Assembly (NCBI RefSeq): GCF_013282155.1 | Contig: NZ_BLWI01000014.1 | Span: 62,001 to 126,000 of the forward strand | Source of the DNA: Sulfitobacter sp. HGT1 | GTDB lineage: Bacteria > Pseudomonadota > Alphaproteobacteria > Rhodobacterales > Rhodobacteraceae | Length of the DNA: 64,000 nt | Reading direction: 5' to 3' | Part shown: positions 17,730 to 25,849 of the stretch, in pieces | Position numbering within the stretch: position 1 is the first letter of the stretch | Layout of the letters: each line of letters opens with the position of its first letter | The notes under the pieces: model-generated | Databases searched by the model: none | What the model was told of the DNA's origin: nothing | The model's input: only the letters and a program-made list of their open reading frames with translations | Program-made: the position numbers and the translations under genes

Positions 17730-19307
17730 ATGGCCAGAATCGCCTATATCCTGCTTTGTCACAAGGACCCTTCTGCAATTATCAAGCAGGCGGAGCGGTT
17801 GACGTCGTCTGGTGACTATATGGCGATCCATTTTGACGCCTCTGCCAAACCGGCAGAATTTGCCCAGATTACAGCCGCGCTTTCGGCCAACCCGAATGTC
17901 GCCTTTGCGCGCAAACGCATTCGCTGCGGCTGGGGCGAATGGTCTTTGGTGCAGGCCACGTTGAACGCCGTCGAAAGCGCCGTTGACGCATTTCCGCGCG
18001 CCACGCATTTCTACATGCTGTCGGGTGACTGCATGGCAATCAAATCGGCGGAATATACGCATAACTACCTTGACGATAACGACGTCGATTTCATCGAAAG
18101 CTTTGACTATTTTGAAAGCGACTGGATCAAGACAGGCTGGAAAGAAGAGCGGCTGATCTATCGCCACTGGTTCAACGAACGCACCCAGAAAAAACGCTTT
18201 TACTGGATGTACAATCTGCAAGAACGTCTGGGTCTGACCCGTGAAATTCCGGCAGATTTGCAAGTCCAGATCGGCAGCCAGTGGTGGTGTTTGCGGCGTC
18301 AAACCGTCGAGATGGTGCTGGAGTTCACCAAACGGCGCAAAGATGTCATGCGGTTTTTCCGCACCACCTGGATCCCGGACGAGACGTTTTTTCAGACAAT
18401 CGTTCGGCACCTGATTCCCGAAAGTGAAATCCGGGCCCGCACGCTGACCTTCTTGATGTTTACCGATTACGGTATGCCGCTGACGTTTTACAACGATCAC
18501 TATGATTTGCTCCTGGCACAGGATTACCTTTTCGCACGCAAAATCAGCAGCGAGGCAATGGACCTCAAGCGCCGGCTTGGCCTGCTGTACACGGCACAAG
18601 GCGTCGAATTCCAAATCAGCAACGAAGGGCGCAGCCTGTTCAACTTCCTCAGTGGGCGCGGCCGTATCGGACGGCGCTTTGCCACGCGGTTCTGGGAAAC
18701 AGAAAGCACGTTGGGCCGCGAACGCGAATTGCTCATCGTTATCTGCAAAAAATGGCACGTGGCCAAACGTGTGCTGGAACGCATCCGCCAAACGACGAAC
18801 CTGCCATCGATCGAATATCTCTTTAACGAGGAAAGCACCCCGCTCCCCGATCTTGGCGGCATTCAGAACACGCTGGGAAAACGCACACGGCACCGGCGGG
18901 CCTTGATGCGGATGCTTTTCGACTATTACGAAACCGACCGGCTGATCGTGTGTATGGACCCGGGCAATATTGATCTGCTCAACGACTTTGCCTCCGACCG
19001 GTCCGTGACACGTATCCTTGAAATCGAATGCCAGTTCTCGGATGATTATCTGGCAGGCCACGCGATGCGCGTTGGCCTCGCAGGGGAACGCACCTCCGAA
19101 GAAACGCTCGACCGGCTACTGCCCACAATCCGCAACGACATGACGTTTGAATCCGATCGCATCCGCGACGCGCAATTCGAACATTATACGCGCATGCGCG
19201 AAAATGCATCGACAGAAGAGAACGCGAGCGTCTTGGCCGCATTCCTTCAAATTCCGCAAGACAAGGCGCTTGAGATTGCCAAGACACATTATCTCTTTTC
19301 AGACTAA
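17730..19307 (+). CDS. Beta-1,6-N-acetylglucosaminyltransferase-like glycosyltransferase (DUF5928 type)
   Basis: A 525-residue protein beginning M-A-R-I-A-Y-I-L-L-C-H-K-D-P, typical of the Core-2/I-branching enzyme family (GT14-like) found in roseobacters. Residues 1 to about 250 form the transferase with F-Y-M-L-S-G-D-C and G-S-Q-W-W-C-L-R-R; the rest resembles the DUF5928 extension. The donor and acceptor are unknown. Only 9 bp separate it from a HIT gene. Upstream starts in the frame add an AT-rich, unconserved leader and are not used. Confidence 0.82.
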   Translation: MARIAYILLCHKDPSAIIKQAERLTSSGDYMAIHFDASAKPAEFAQITAALSANPNVAFARKRIRCGWGEWSLVQATLNAVESAVDAFPRATHFYMLSGDCMAIKSAEYTHNYLDDNDVDFIESFDYFESDWIKTGWKEERLIYRHWFNERTQKKRFYWMYNLQERLGLTREIPADLQVQIGSQWWCLRRQTVEMVLEFTKRRKDVMRFFRTTWIPDETFFQTIVRHLIPESEIRARTLTFLMFTDYGMPLTFYNDHYDLLLAQDYLFARKISSEAMDLKRRLGLLYTAQGVEFQISNEGRSLFNFLSGRGRIGRRFATRFWETESTLGRERELLIVICKKWHVAKRVLERIRQTTNLPSIEYLFNEESTPLPDLGGIQNTLGKRTRHRRALMRMLFDYYETDRLIVCMDPGNIDLLNDFASDRSVTRILEIECQFSDDYLAGHAMRVGLAGERTSEETLDRLLPTIRNDMTFESDRIRDAQFEHYTRMRENASTEENASVLAAFLQIPQDKALEIAKTHYLFSD

Positions 19308-19316
19308 GGACACTCC

Positions 19317-19697
19317 ATGGCCTACGCCTATGACGATCAAAACATCTTTGCCAAAATCCTACGTGGCGAAATCCCCAACGACACGGTCTTTGACTCCGAT
19401 CACGCGCTTGCGTTTCGTGACATCCAACCGCAGGCCCCCACCCACGTGCTGGTGATCCCCAAAGGCCCCTATGTCAGCTTCGACCATTTCGCCGCCGAAG
19501 CATCGGATGCCGAAATCGTCGGCTACATCCGCGCCATTTCCGAAGTCTGCAAATCCGAAGGGGTAACGCTCGAGGCGGGCGAAGGCTTTCGGATGATCTC
19601 AAACGCCGGCGCACATGGCGTGCAAGAGGTCCCGCATCTGCATGTCCACATCCTGGGCGGCCGCCCGATGGGGCGCATGGTAGCACGCGCAGACTAA
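19317..19697 (+). CDS. hinT: HIT family purine nucleotide phosphoramidase
   Basis: A 126-residue histidine-triad protein of the HinT branch. It contains I-F-A-K-I-L-R-G-E-I-P near the N-terminus and the triad H-L-H-V-H-I-L-G-G-R near residue 108. These enzymes hydrolyse AMP-linked phosphoramidates such as aminoacyl-adenylate by-products. Ribosome site AAGGA at 19307-19311. It probably shares a transcript with the upstream glycosyltransferase, a linkage with no obvious functional logic. Confidence 0.92.
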   Translation: MAYAYDDQNIFAKILRGEIPNDTVFDSDHALAFRDIQPQAPTHVLVIPKGPYVSFDHFAAEASDAEIVGYIRAISEVCKSEGVTLEAGEGFRMISNAGAHGVQEVPHLHVHILGGRPMGRMVARAD

Positions 19698-19783
19698 TCC
19701 CCCGCTTCTCTGGCTCAAAATATCCCGGGGGGGCCCGCAGGGCGGGGGCTGGCCCCCTCCTGCCTTGCCAAAACGCGCAGCGG

Positions 19784-20407
19784 TTACTTTTTCCAGCTGG
19801 CGATCCAGCGTGAAAAACGTCCCTGCCGTTCCGCAAAATCATCCTCAATACGCTCCAGCGTCGGGTCGATCCGCTGTTCCCTGAACCTGCGCCACCGCAC
19901 CCAGATCGCATAGACGAAGGCCGCGAACAGCGTCAGGATGATGATATTCAAAAACGGTATGCCCTTTGACACATCCGGTCCGGCGACAAGCCGCACTGAA
20001 ATCGCATTCGGAAAGATCGACATGAACTCGTTGCGCCAGCCGTAATGCTTGAGCGCAACATATTGCGGCGCGCCCGAACCAGACTTCAGATCCGATGCCT
20101 CTGCCTGCAAATTAGTCGTGTCAAACTTGAAATAGGGTGGCCATCCCCAGCCGGTATCTTCGTTGCGATACACCATCACATCGCCTTTGGCGCGGCGGGT
20201 CTGGATGAAAAACACATCGCGGTTGCCCAAGGTATTGTTGTTACCGACGTCAGCATTCGACCAAAAGATCGAATTTTCGCCAAAATCAATCCGCTTTTCA
20301 TAGGTGTCGGTGATCCGCACAATATCGACCTGCGGCAGCGTATAGTGAAAGAACGCGGCGACGATCGTCCAGATTGTGATCCAGAACGCCCATTTGATAA
20401 TCCCCAT
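19784..20407 (-). CDS. DUF1523 family membrane protein
   Basis: A 207-residue protein with an N-terminal hydrophobic helix (about residues 5-22), an exterior domain with W-G-W-P-P-Y-F-K-F-D and Y-V-A-L-K-H-Y-G-W-R-N-E-F, a second helix (about 148-168) and a basic/acidic cytoplasmic tail. The K-H-Y-G-W-R and W-P-P-Y-F-K-F motifs are those of DUF1523, a family common in Rhodobacterales with no known function. It lies 14 bp downstream of another small membrane protein, which is likely its partner. Confidence 0.8.
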   Translation of the reverse strand: MGIIKWAFWITIWTIVAAFFHYTLPQVDIVRITDTYEKRIDFGENSIFWSNADVGNNNTLGNRDVFFIQTRRAKGDVMVYRNEDTGWGWPPYFKFDTTNLQAEASDLKSGSGAPQYVALKHYGWRNEFMSIFPNAISVRLVAGPDVSKGIPFLNIIILTLFAAFVYAIWVRWRRFREQRIDPTLERIEDDFAERQGRFSRWIASWKK

Positions 20408-20421
20408 AGTGCCGACTTTCC

Positions 20422-20688
20422 CTAACTGAAGTTGGTGAGGTAGATAATTAGCACGACCAGCACCACTGGAACAATATAGACACCCCAGATCAGTTTACGA
20501 CGGATCGAGCTGTCATATCTCTTGAGCCCTCGTTGCACGAAACTGTCCATATCCACAAGGCGCGGGCCGCTCCGCCATTTCTGACGTAATTTGCCACGGC
20601 GGATACGGCGGGAATACATCGACAATCCAATAAAGATCACGGTCAACACAACAAAGCCGACCACAATCAGTTGAAGTAACGCAAGCAT
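20422..20688 (-). CDS. Small two-helix membrane protein, function unknown
   Basis: An 88-residue protein with a transmembrane helix at each end (about 5-24 and 66-85) and a highly basic loop between them (R-R-I-R-R-G-K-L-R-Q-K-W-R). I do not recognise the family. Close spacing upstream of the DUF1523 gene suggests they are made together. Topology predicts that both ends are on the same side of the membrane. Confidence 0.68.
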   Translation of the reverse strand: MLALLQLIVVGFVVLTVIFIGLSMYSRRIRRGKLRQKWRSGPRLVDMDSFVQRGLKRYDSSIRRKLIWGVYIVPVVLVVLIIYLTNFS

Positions 20689-20774
20689 AGGTGAACGCCT
20701 CTCTGTCGTGATCCGGTTACGGGCCCAATCTTGACGCCCGCGGCACGAGGATCAAGCCCTAGACACAACCTATG

Positions 20775-21860
20775 TCAGTCTTTGACGGGCCACACGACGG
20801 TAATCTCGCAGCCAGTGTCGCGCTCCGGCGTCAACAATTCGCCGCCCAACTGCTGTGCAGCCGCCAGCAAGATACGCATCCCAAGGCCGGTGCCGGGTGT
20901 TTGCACCGCGGGGATACCGGGGCCGTCGTCAATGCAGCTCAGGTGATAGAACCCACCGGTATGTTTGCCCGTCACATTGAACGTACCGCGTGTGCGGCCC
21001 GCATAGGCATATTTCGCGGCGTTGGTCATTGCCTCGTTCACGAACATCCCGACTGACGACGCAGACCGCGACGAAAGCCTGCATTGCCCGATCTGCGCAT
21101 TGACGGTCACGCCATCGGGCATTTGTTCCTGTGTTGACCTTACGACCTTTGACAGGAACGCAGACACATCAACAAAAGCAGAACTATCTGTCAGATACAG
21201 CGCTTCGTGCAGGCGGCTGATCGTTGCCAGACGCCCCTGCACCGCATCCAATGCAGCGCGGGCTTGGGGTGATTGTTCGGTTCTGATCTGCAACCTGATC
21301 AGCGATTCAAGCGACTGGAGCGAATTCTTGACCCGGTGATCGACCTCTTTGCGCAGGATTTCAGCATCGGCCAGCGCCTTGCGCAGCTCGATCTGCCGCA
21401 TGGCTTGTCGCGCCAATACCTGAAGCGCATTGCGCTGGAAGTCATTCAGCTCACGCGGTCGCTGATCCAACACGCACAGCGTCCCGAGCGGCAGCTTTCT
21501 GCTGTCCTCAAGAAGTGCACCTGCGTAAAACCGGATTGAATCCTCGCCCGTGACAAATTCATTATCGACGGTGCGGGGGTCAGCCGACGTATCGCCAATT
21601 TCCAGATAATCATCGCCTGCAATGGCATGGGCGCACATGCTGCTTTCGATTTTGCTGCCCGGTATCTCAAGCCCGACCTTTGCCTTGAACCATTGGCGAT
21701 CCGTATCAACCAAGGAAATCAAGGCAATCGGAACGTTGCAAATCTCGGCGGCCAGCCGCGTGATTTCGTCAAAGCCATCATCGGGGGCGGTATCAAGGAT
21801 GTTATAGTCCCGCAGCAACGCAAGCCGCATTTCCTCTTGTTCGATCAAGGTCGCTTTCAT
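20775..21860 (-). CDS. GAF-domain sensor histidine kinase (HisKA_2/HWE class)
   Basis: A 361-residue soluble kinase. Residues about 10-160 form a GAF domain (I-L-D-T-A-P-D-D-G-F-D-E-I-T start, S-M-C-A-H-A-I near 75). The phosphoacceptor is His175 in V-D-H-R-V-K-N-S-L-Q-S-L, the HisKA_2 pattern. The ATPase part has N-E-A-M-T-N-A-A-K-Y-A, D-D-G-P-G-I-P and G-L-G-M-R-I-L. Such kinases often feed the PhyR general stress response in alphaproteobacteria. No response regulator is adjacent, so it is an orphan and its output is unknown. Confidence 0.88.
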   Translation of the reverse strand: MKATLIEQEEMRLALLRDYNILDTAPDDGFDEITRLAAEICNVPIALISLVDTDRQWFKAKVGLEIPGSKIESSMCAHAIAGDDYLEIGDTSADPRTVDNEFVTGEDSIRFYAGALLEDSRKLPLGTLCVLDQRPRELNDFQRNALQVLARQAMRQIELRKALADAEILRKEVDHRVKNSLQSLESLIRLQIRTEQSPQARAALDAVQGRLATISRLHEALYLTDSSAFVDVSAFLSKVVRSTQEQMPDGVTVNAQIGQCRLSSRSASSVGMFVNEAMTNAAKYAYAGRTRGTFNVTGKHTGGFYHLSCIDDGPGIPAVQTPGTGLGMRILLAAAQQLGGELLTPERDTGCEITVVWPVKD

Positions 21861-22052
21861 GGGAACTACTCAAACTCTAGTGTTATCAAAATGACTGAAT
21901 GTCTGAGCAGCAAGCGTTTAGTGCAATCGCGTCAGGGTGAACGAACTGACGTTAAAAAATAAAGAAATGTTATCGCGCGTCAAGCACCTTGGCGGGTGGC
22001 GGGGAAACGCACAAAAACCCCATGGACAGCGAAATTCCAGCCCTGAAACCGG

Positions 22053-22089
22053 CCCAAGCGGCATTGGCTGATCGCCAGCGCCGCTTGGG
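22053..22089 (-). terminator. Long stem-loop downstream of creatinase gene
   Basis: A perfect 10-bp stem (22053-22062 with 22080-22089) encloses an inner 4-bp stem (TGGC/GCCA). It begins 16 bp after the creatinase stop. There is no T run, so it may act through Rho or protect the 3' end rather than terminate alone. Confidence 0.45.
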
Positions 22090-22104
22090 TTCCGGGGGCA
22101 GATA

Positions 22105-23328
22105 TCAGCCTATGACGTTCGTTTCCGGCCCGTAGGGGAAGCCGGTAATGTTGTCGTTGCCATCGTCGGTGATCACCAAGATGTCATGTTCGCGGTATCC
22201 GCCTGCGCCGGGTTGATTGGCCCCGACAGTCAGCATCGGCTCCATCGAGATAACCATGCCCGGTTCCAGCACGGTGTCGATGTCTTCGCGCAGTTCAAGC
22301 CCTGCCTCGCGACCATAGTAATGCGACAGCACCCCAAACGAATGACCGTAGCCAAAGGTACGGTATTGCAGCAGATCGCGTTCCTCGAAGAAATCATTGA
22401 TCTTATGGGTGATGTCGGCGCAGCTTGACCCCGGTTTCAGCAGGCTCATCCCGTATTCATGGGCGGCGACGTTGGCCTCCCAAATCTTCAGGCTGGCGGC
22501 ATCGACTTCGCCTGCAAACATCGTGCGTTCCAGCGCGGTGTAATAGGCCGAGATCATCGGGAAGGTGTTCAGCGACAGGATATCGCCGCGCTCCAACTGG
22601 CGTGCGGTCACGGGGTTATGCGCGCCGTCGGTGTTCAGCCCCGACTGGAACCAGACCCAAGTGTCGCGGTATTCGGCATCGGGGAAGCGTTTGGCGATCT
22701 CAAGCTCCATCGCGTCACGGCCAGCCATGGCGATGTCGATTTCGCGCGCACCGACCTTGACCGCATCACGAATGGCATAGCCGCCCACATCGGCCACCTG
22801 TGCCGCCTGACGGATCAGGGCGATTTCCGCCTCTGACTTGTGCATCCGCTGGCGCATCGTGGTCTCGAACAGGTCAACCATGACGACTGGCGCAAGGAAA
22901 TCCTCAAGCTTGTCGCGCTGCATCAGGGTCAGATGGTCACCCTCGTAGCCGATCACGCCCCCCTTGCCCGTGACAGAGGCAACAGCACGCCAGTAGTTAT
23001 CGCGCTGCCAGTCGGTGTAGGTGATGTTATCGGCAAAGCTGCGCCGCCACGGCTGGCCCGCGTCGATACCTGCCGAAATGGTCACACAATCGGTGTCTGT
23101 GACGACCAGACCGTAAGGCCTGCCAAAGGCGCAATACAGAAAGCCCGAATAATAGGCGATATTGTGCATCGACGTGAAGATAGCAGCGGTGACACCCGCG
23201 CTTTCCATCCGCTCGCGCAGCTCTTCCAGACGCGCCTCGTATTCCGCAGCATCAAAGGGCAACGGGGATTTATCTCCGTTGTGAAAACGATACATGTCGG
23301 GGCGCAAAACTTTAGATGTGTTGGTCAT
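22105..23328 (-). CDS. Creatinase (creatine amidinohydrolase)
   Basis: Hydrolyses creatine to sarcosine and urea. The 407-residue protein has the creatinase-type N-terminal domain (F-T-S-M-H-N-I-A-Y-Y-S-G-F-L-Y-C) and the pita-bread C-terminal domain. It keeps the creatinase-specific G-L-N-T-D-G-A-H-N-P-V-T, which contains the catalytic histidine, and T-F-G-Y-G-H-S-F-G plus G-M-V-I-S-M-E-P-M. These match characterised pseudomonad creatinase much better than M24 peptidases or DMSP lyase DddP, which share the fold. No sarcosine oxidase, creatininase or urease gene lies in the window. Confidence 0.88.
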   Translation of the reverse strand: MTNTSKVLRPDMYRFHNGDKSPLPFDAAEYEARLEELRERMESAGVTAAIFTSMHNIAYYSGFLYCAFGRPYGLVVTDTDCVTISAGIDAGQPWRRSFADNITYTDWQRDNYWRAVASVTGKGGVIGYEGDHLTLMQRDKLEDFLAPVVMVDLFETTMRQRMHKSEAEIALIRQAAQVADVGGYAIRDAVKVGAREIDIAMAGRDAMELEIAKRFPDAEYRDTWVWFQSGLNTDGAHNPVTARQLERGDILSLNTFPMISAYYTALERTMFAGEVDAASLKIWEANVAAHEYGMSLLKPGSSCADITHKINDFFEERDLLQYRTFGYGHSFGVLSHYYGREAGLELREDIDTVLEPGMVISMEPMLTVGANQPGAGGYREHDILVITDDGNDNITGFPYGPETNVIG

Positions 23329-23447
23329 TACAGACCCTCCCTTGCAGAAAGGTCCCGGCGTTCAGGACGCAAGGGCCCATATTCAGGACGACGCCATCGT
23401 CCCAGCCCAAGCATCCTTTCGCCTATTTTCGCAAACCGATCAAGGGG

Positions 23448-24239
23448 TCACTTAATGCCCAGCAACGCTTTCATCATGTCGCTATCGGGGTCTTCCAGAA
23501 GGTCGATGATGTCAAAATGATGCCGCCCTTCGACCGCTGTCATCTTGGCCCCCCAAACCCGAGAAAGCTGCTCTGCCTGTTCGATAAAGGCGGGGCGTTC
23601 ATCGGCACCGACCCAGATTGTGACATTCACCCCATGCGGGGGGGTCATGTTCACGGGGCTTTCGGCAGCGGCTTCGGCCTCGTCCAGCTGCAAAATCTCG
23701 TTCATCGAGGTTTGCAAAAGCGGCGTCAGATCGGCAACAGGCGAGATCGAAACAATGTTGGCGATCCGTTCGCGCACATCCCCCGGCAAGATCAACGGAT
23801 CGGTCATGCGTGCAACCAACTGCCCTCCGGCAGAGTGGCCCACCAGTGAAATCCCGCCCTGGGTCCGCTTGGCAACATCTGCCAGCCCTTTGGCAACCTG
23901 GGTTGTGATCTGGCTGATCCGCACATTGGGGCACAGGTCATAGCCGATCATTGCAACCGCATATCCGCGGGACAAAGCCCCGGCCGCCAGATGCGACCAG
24001 TCAGAGGGCGCAAAGGCCTTCCAATATCCGCCATGCACAAAGACGACCGTGCCGCGTGATACCCCTTCGGGTTCGAAAAAATCATAGACTTCGCGGTCTG
24101 TCGGGCCATAGGAAATGTTCTTTTGCGCCCGAAATCCCAACTTTTTGCGGAACGCTGCTGCCGCCTTTTGCCAGCGGGGCGGATAATCTTCTGCACCCTC
24201 GATATAAGCGGCATTGGCATAGGCATCATCTAACTGCAT
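23448..24239 (-). CDS. Alpha/beta hydrolase (arylformamidase/esterase-like)
   Basis: A 263-residue alpha/beta hydrolase of the BD-FAE/arylformamidase type. The oxyanion motif is V-H-G-G-Y-W near residue 69, the nucleophile elbow G-H-S-A-G-G near residue 134, and a late histidine (G-R-H-H-F-D) near residue 245. The physiological substrate is unknown: kynurenine formamidase is possible, but no tryptophan-catabolism genes are nearby. It follows the creatinase on the same strand order (120 bp upstream of it) and may share its promoter region. Confidence 0.78.
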   Translation of the reverse strand: MQLDDAYANAAYIEGAEDYPPRWQKAAAAFRKKLGFRAQKNISYGPTDREVYDFFEPEGVSRGTVVFVHGGYWKAFAPSDWSHLAAGALSRGYAVAMIGYDLCPNVRISQITTQVAKGLADVAKRTQGGISLVGHSAGGQLVARMTDPLILPGDVRERIANIVSISPVADLTPLLQTSMNEILQLDEAEAAAESPVNMTPPHGVNVTIWVGADERPAFIEQAEQLSRVWGAKMTAVEGRHHFDIIDLLEDPDSDMMKALLGIK

Positions 24240-24332
24240 TTGGGTCTCCCTTAACGCTCCATAACAAACTGGAACTAGACAATCATAGCGAATGTTGCTT
24301 TGGGTTCCACAAACAAAAGCGGAGAGATCAAA

Positions 24333-25805
24333 ATGACTGACGCAAAGACAGACCTGAAATCCATGCTAAAAGACCCCAGCCTGCTGGAAACCCGTGCCTA
24401 TATTGGCGGCAAATGGGTGGATGGTGACGATGGAACCTTTGATGTGACCAACCCTGCGCGCGGGGATGTGATTGCCAAAGTTGCCAACCTAAGCCGCGCC
24501 CAAGTCGCAGGCGCGATCGCCCAGGCTGAGAAAGCCCAGAAAGAATGGGCATCCTGGACCGGCAAGGAACGCGCAGGCGTGATGCGCAAGTGGTTCGATC
24601 TGATGATGGAAAACCAGGACGATCTGGGTGCCATTCTGACCGCCGAACAAGGCAAACCACTGGCCGAAGCCAAGGGCGAGATCGCCTATGGCGCGTCGTT
24701 TATCGAATTCATGGGCGAACAGGCCAAACGCGTGTACGGTGAAACCATCCCCGGCCACCAGCGCGACAAGCGTATCACCGTGATCAAGCAGCCCATCGGC
24801 GTTGCGGCATCAATCACACCGTGGAACTTCCCCAACGCGATGATCACCCGCAAGGCCGCACCTGCACTGGCCGCTGGCTGTGCATTCGTTGCGCGCCCTG
24901 CTGCCGAAACGCCGCTGTCAGCCATCGTCATGGGTGTGTTGGCCGAACGTGCGGGCATCCCTGCGGGCGTGTTCAACGTGGTGCCGTCGTCGTCCTCCTC
25001 TGCCATCGGCAAGGAATTCTGCGAGAACCCCGCCGTGCGCAAGCTGACCTTCACGGGATCGACCGAAGTCGGCCGTATCCTGATGAAGCAAGCTGCCGAT
25101 CAGGTTATGAAATGCTCGATGGAACTGGGCGGCAACGCCCCGTTCATCGTGTTTGACGACGCCGATCTGGATGCCGCCGTCGAAGGTGCAATCCTGTGTA
25201 AATTCCGCAACAATGGTCAGACCTGCGTGTGCGCCAACCGGATTTATGTGCAGGCCGGTGTCTATGACGCTTTCGCCAAAAAGCTGAAGACAGCGGTTGA
25301 AAAGCTCAAGGTCGGTGACGGCTTTGAAGAAGGCGTGACCCTTGGGCCGCTGATCAACCCCGCCGCTGGCGAGAAAGTCAAAGAGCATATCGAGGATGCG
25401 AAATCCAAAGGTGCCCAGGTGATTCTGGGCGAAGGTGGCGATATGAACGGCAACTTCCTGCCGCCCACAATCATGACCGGGGTCACCCAGGACATGATGG
25501 TCGCGACCGAAGAAACCTTTGGCCCGCTGGCACCGCTGTTCAAGTTCGACACCGTCGATGATGTGATCGCCATGGCCAACGACACGATCTTTGGTCTGGC
25601 GTCCTACTTCTATGCCAAAGACCTGAGCCGCGTTTACAAGGTCGCAGAGGCGCTGGAATACGGCATCGTGGGCGTGAACACCGGCATCATCTCGACCGAG
25701 GTCGCACCGTTCGGCGGCGTCAAGCAATCCGGTCTGGGCCGCGAAGGCAGCCACCACGGGATCGAGGATTACCTCGAGATGAAATACATCTGCATGTCGG
25801 TCTGA
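24333..25805 (+). CDS. gabD: NAD(P)-dependent succinate-semialdehyde dehydrogenase
   Basis: A 490-residue aldehyde dehydrogenase. The general base lies in M-E-L-G-G-N-A-P-F and the nucleophile in N-N-G-Q-T-C-V-C-A-N-R, where the second cysteine two residues on is typical of GabD. The cofactor loop is F-T-G-S-T-E-V-G. It oxidises succinate semialdehyde to succinate at the end of GABA or polyamine breakdown. GGAGAG at 24321 sets the ATG at 24333. Convergent with a class I aminotransferase gene, which may supply the semialdehyde by transamination; that is inference. Confidence 0.88.
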   Translation: MTDAKTDLKSMLKDPSLLETRAYIGGKWVDGDDGTFDVTNPARGDVIAKVANLSRAQVAGAIAQAEKAQKEWASWTGKERAGVMRKWFDLMMENQDDLGAILTAEQGKPLAEAKGEIAYGASFIEFMGEQAKRVYGETIPGHQRDKRITVIKQPIGVAASITPWNFPNAMITRKAAPALAAGCAFVARPAAETPLSAIVMGVLAERAGIPAGVFNVVPSSSSSAIGKEFCENPAVRKLTFTGSTEVGRILMKQAADQVMKCSMELGGNAPFIVFDDADLDAAVEGAILCKFRNNGQTCVCANRIYVQAGVYDAFAKKLKTAVEKLKVGDGFEEGVTLGPLINPAAGEKVKEHIEDAKSKGAQVILGEGGDMNGNFLPPTIMTGVTQDMMVATEETFGPLAPLFKFDTVDDVIAMANDTIFGLASYFYAKDLSRVYKVAEALEYGIVGVNTGIISTEVAPFGGVKQSGLGREGSHHGIEDYLEMKYICMSV

Positions 25806-25815
25806 TCGGCATATG

Positions 25816-25846
25816 CGGGCGGCGGGATGATCCTGCCGCCCGTTTT
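25816..25846. terminator. Bidirectional terminator between gabD and aminotransferase gene
   Basis: An 8-bp GC-rich stem (25816-25823 with 25835-25842) extended by inner GGA/TCC pairing and followed by TTTT. It sits in the 44 bp between two convergent genes. Confidence 0.82.
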
Positions 25847-25849
25847 CGT

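Noticed and set aside
17724..19061. 445-codon frame antisense to the DUF5928-type glycosyltransferase
   Set aside because: No motif or ribosome site; the plus-strand protein has a recognisable start and family pattern.
22105..23328. Assignment of the M24-fold gene as DMSP lyase DddP or as a prolidase
   Set aside because: The creatinase-type segment N-T-D-G-A-H-N-P-V-T and the N-terminal F-L-Y-C-A-F-G-R-P match creatinase closely.
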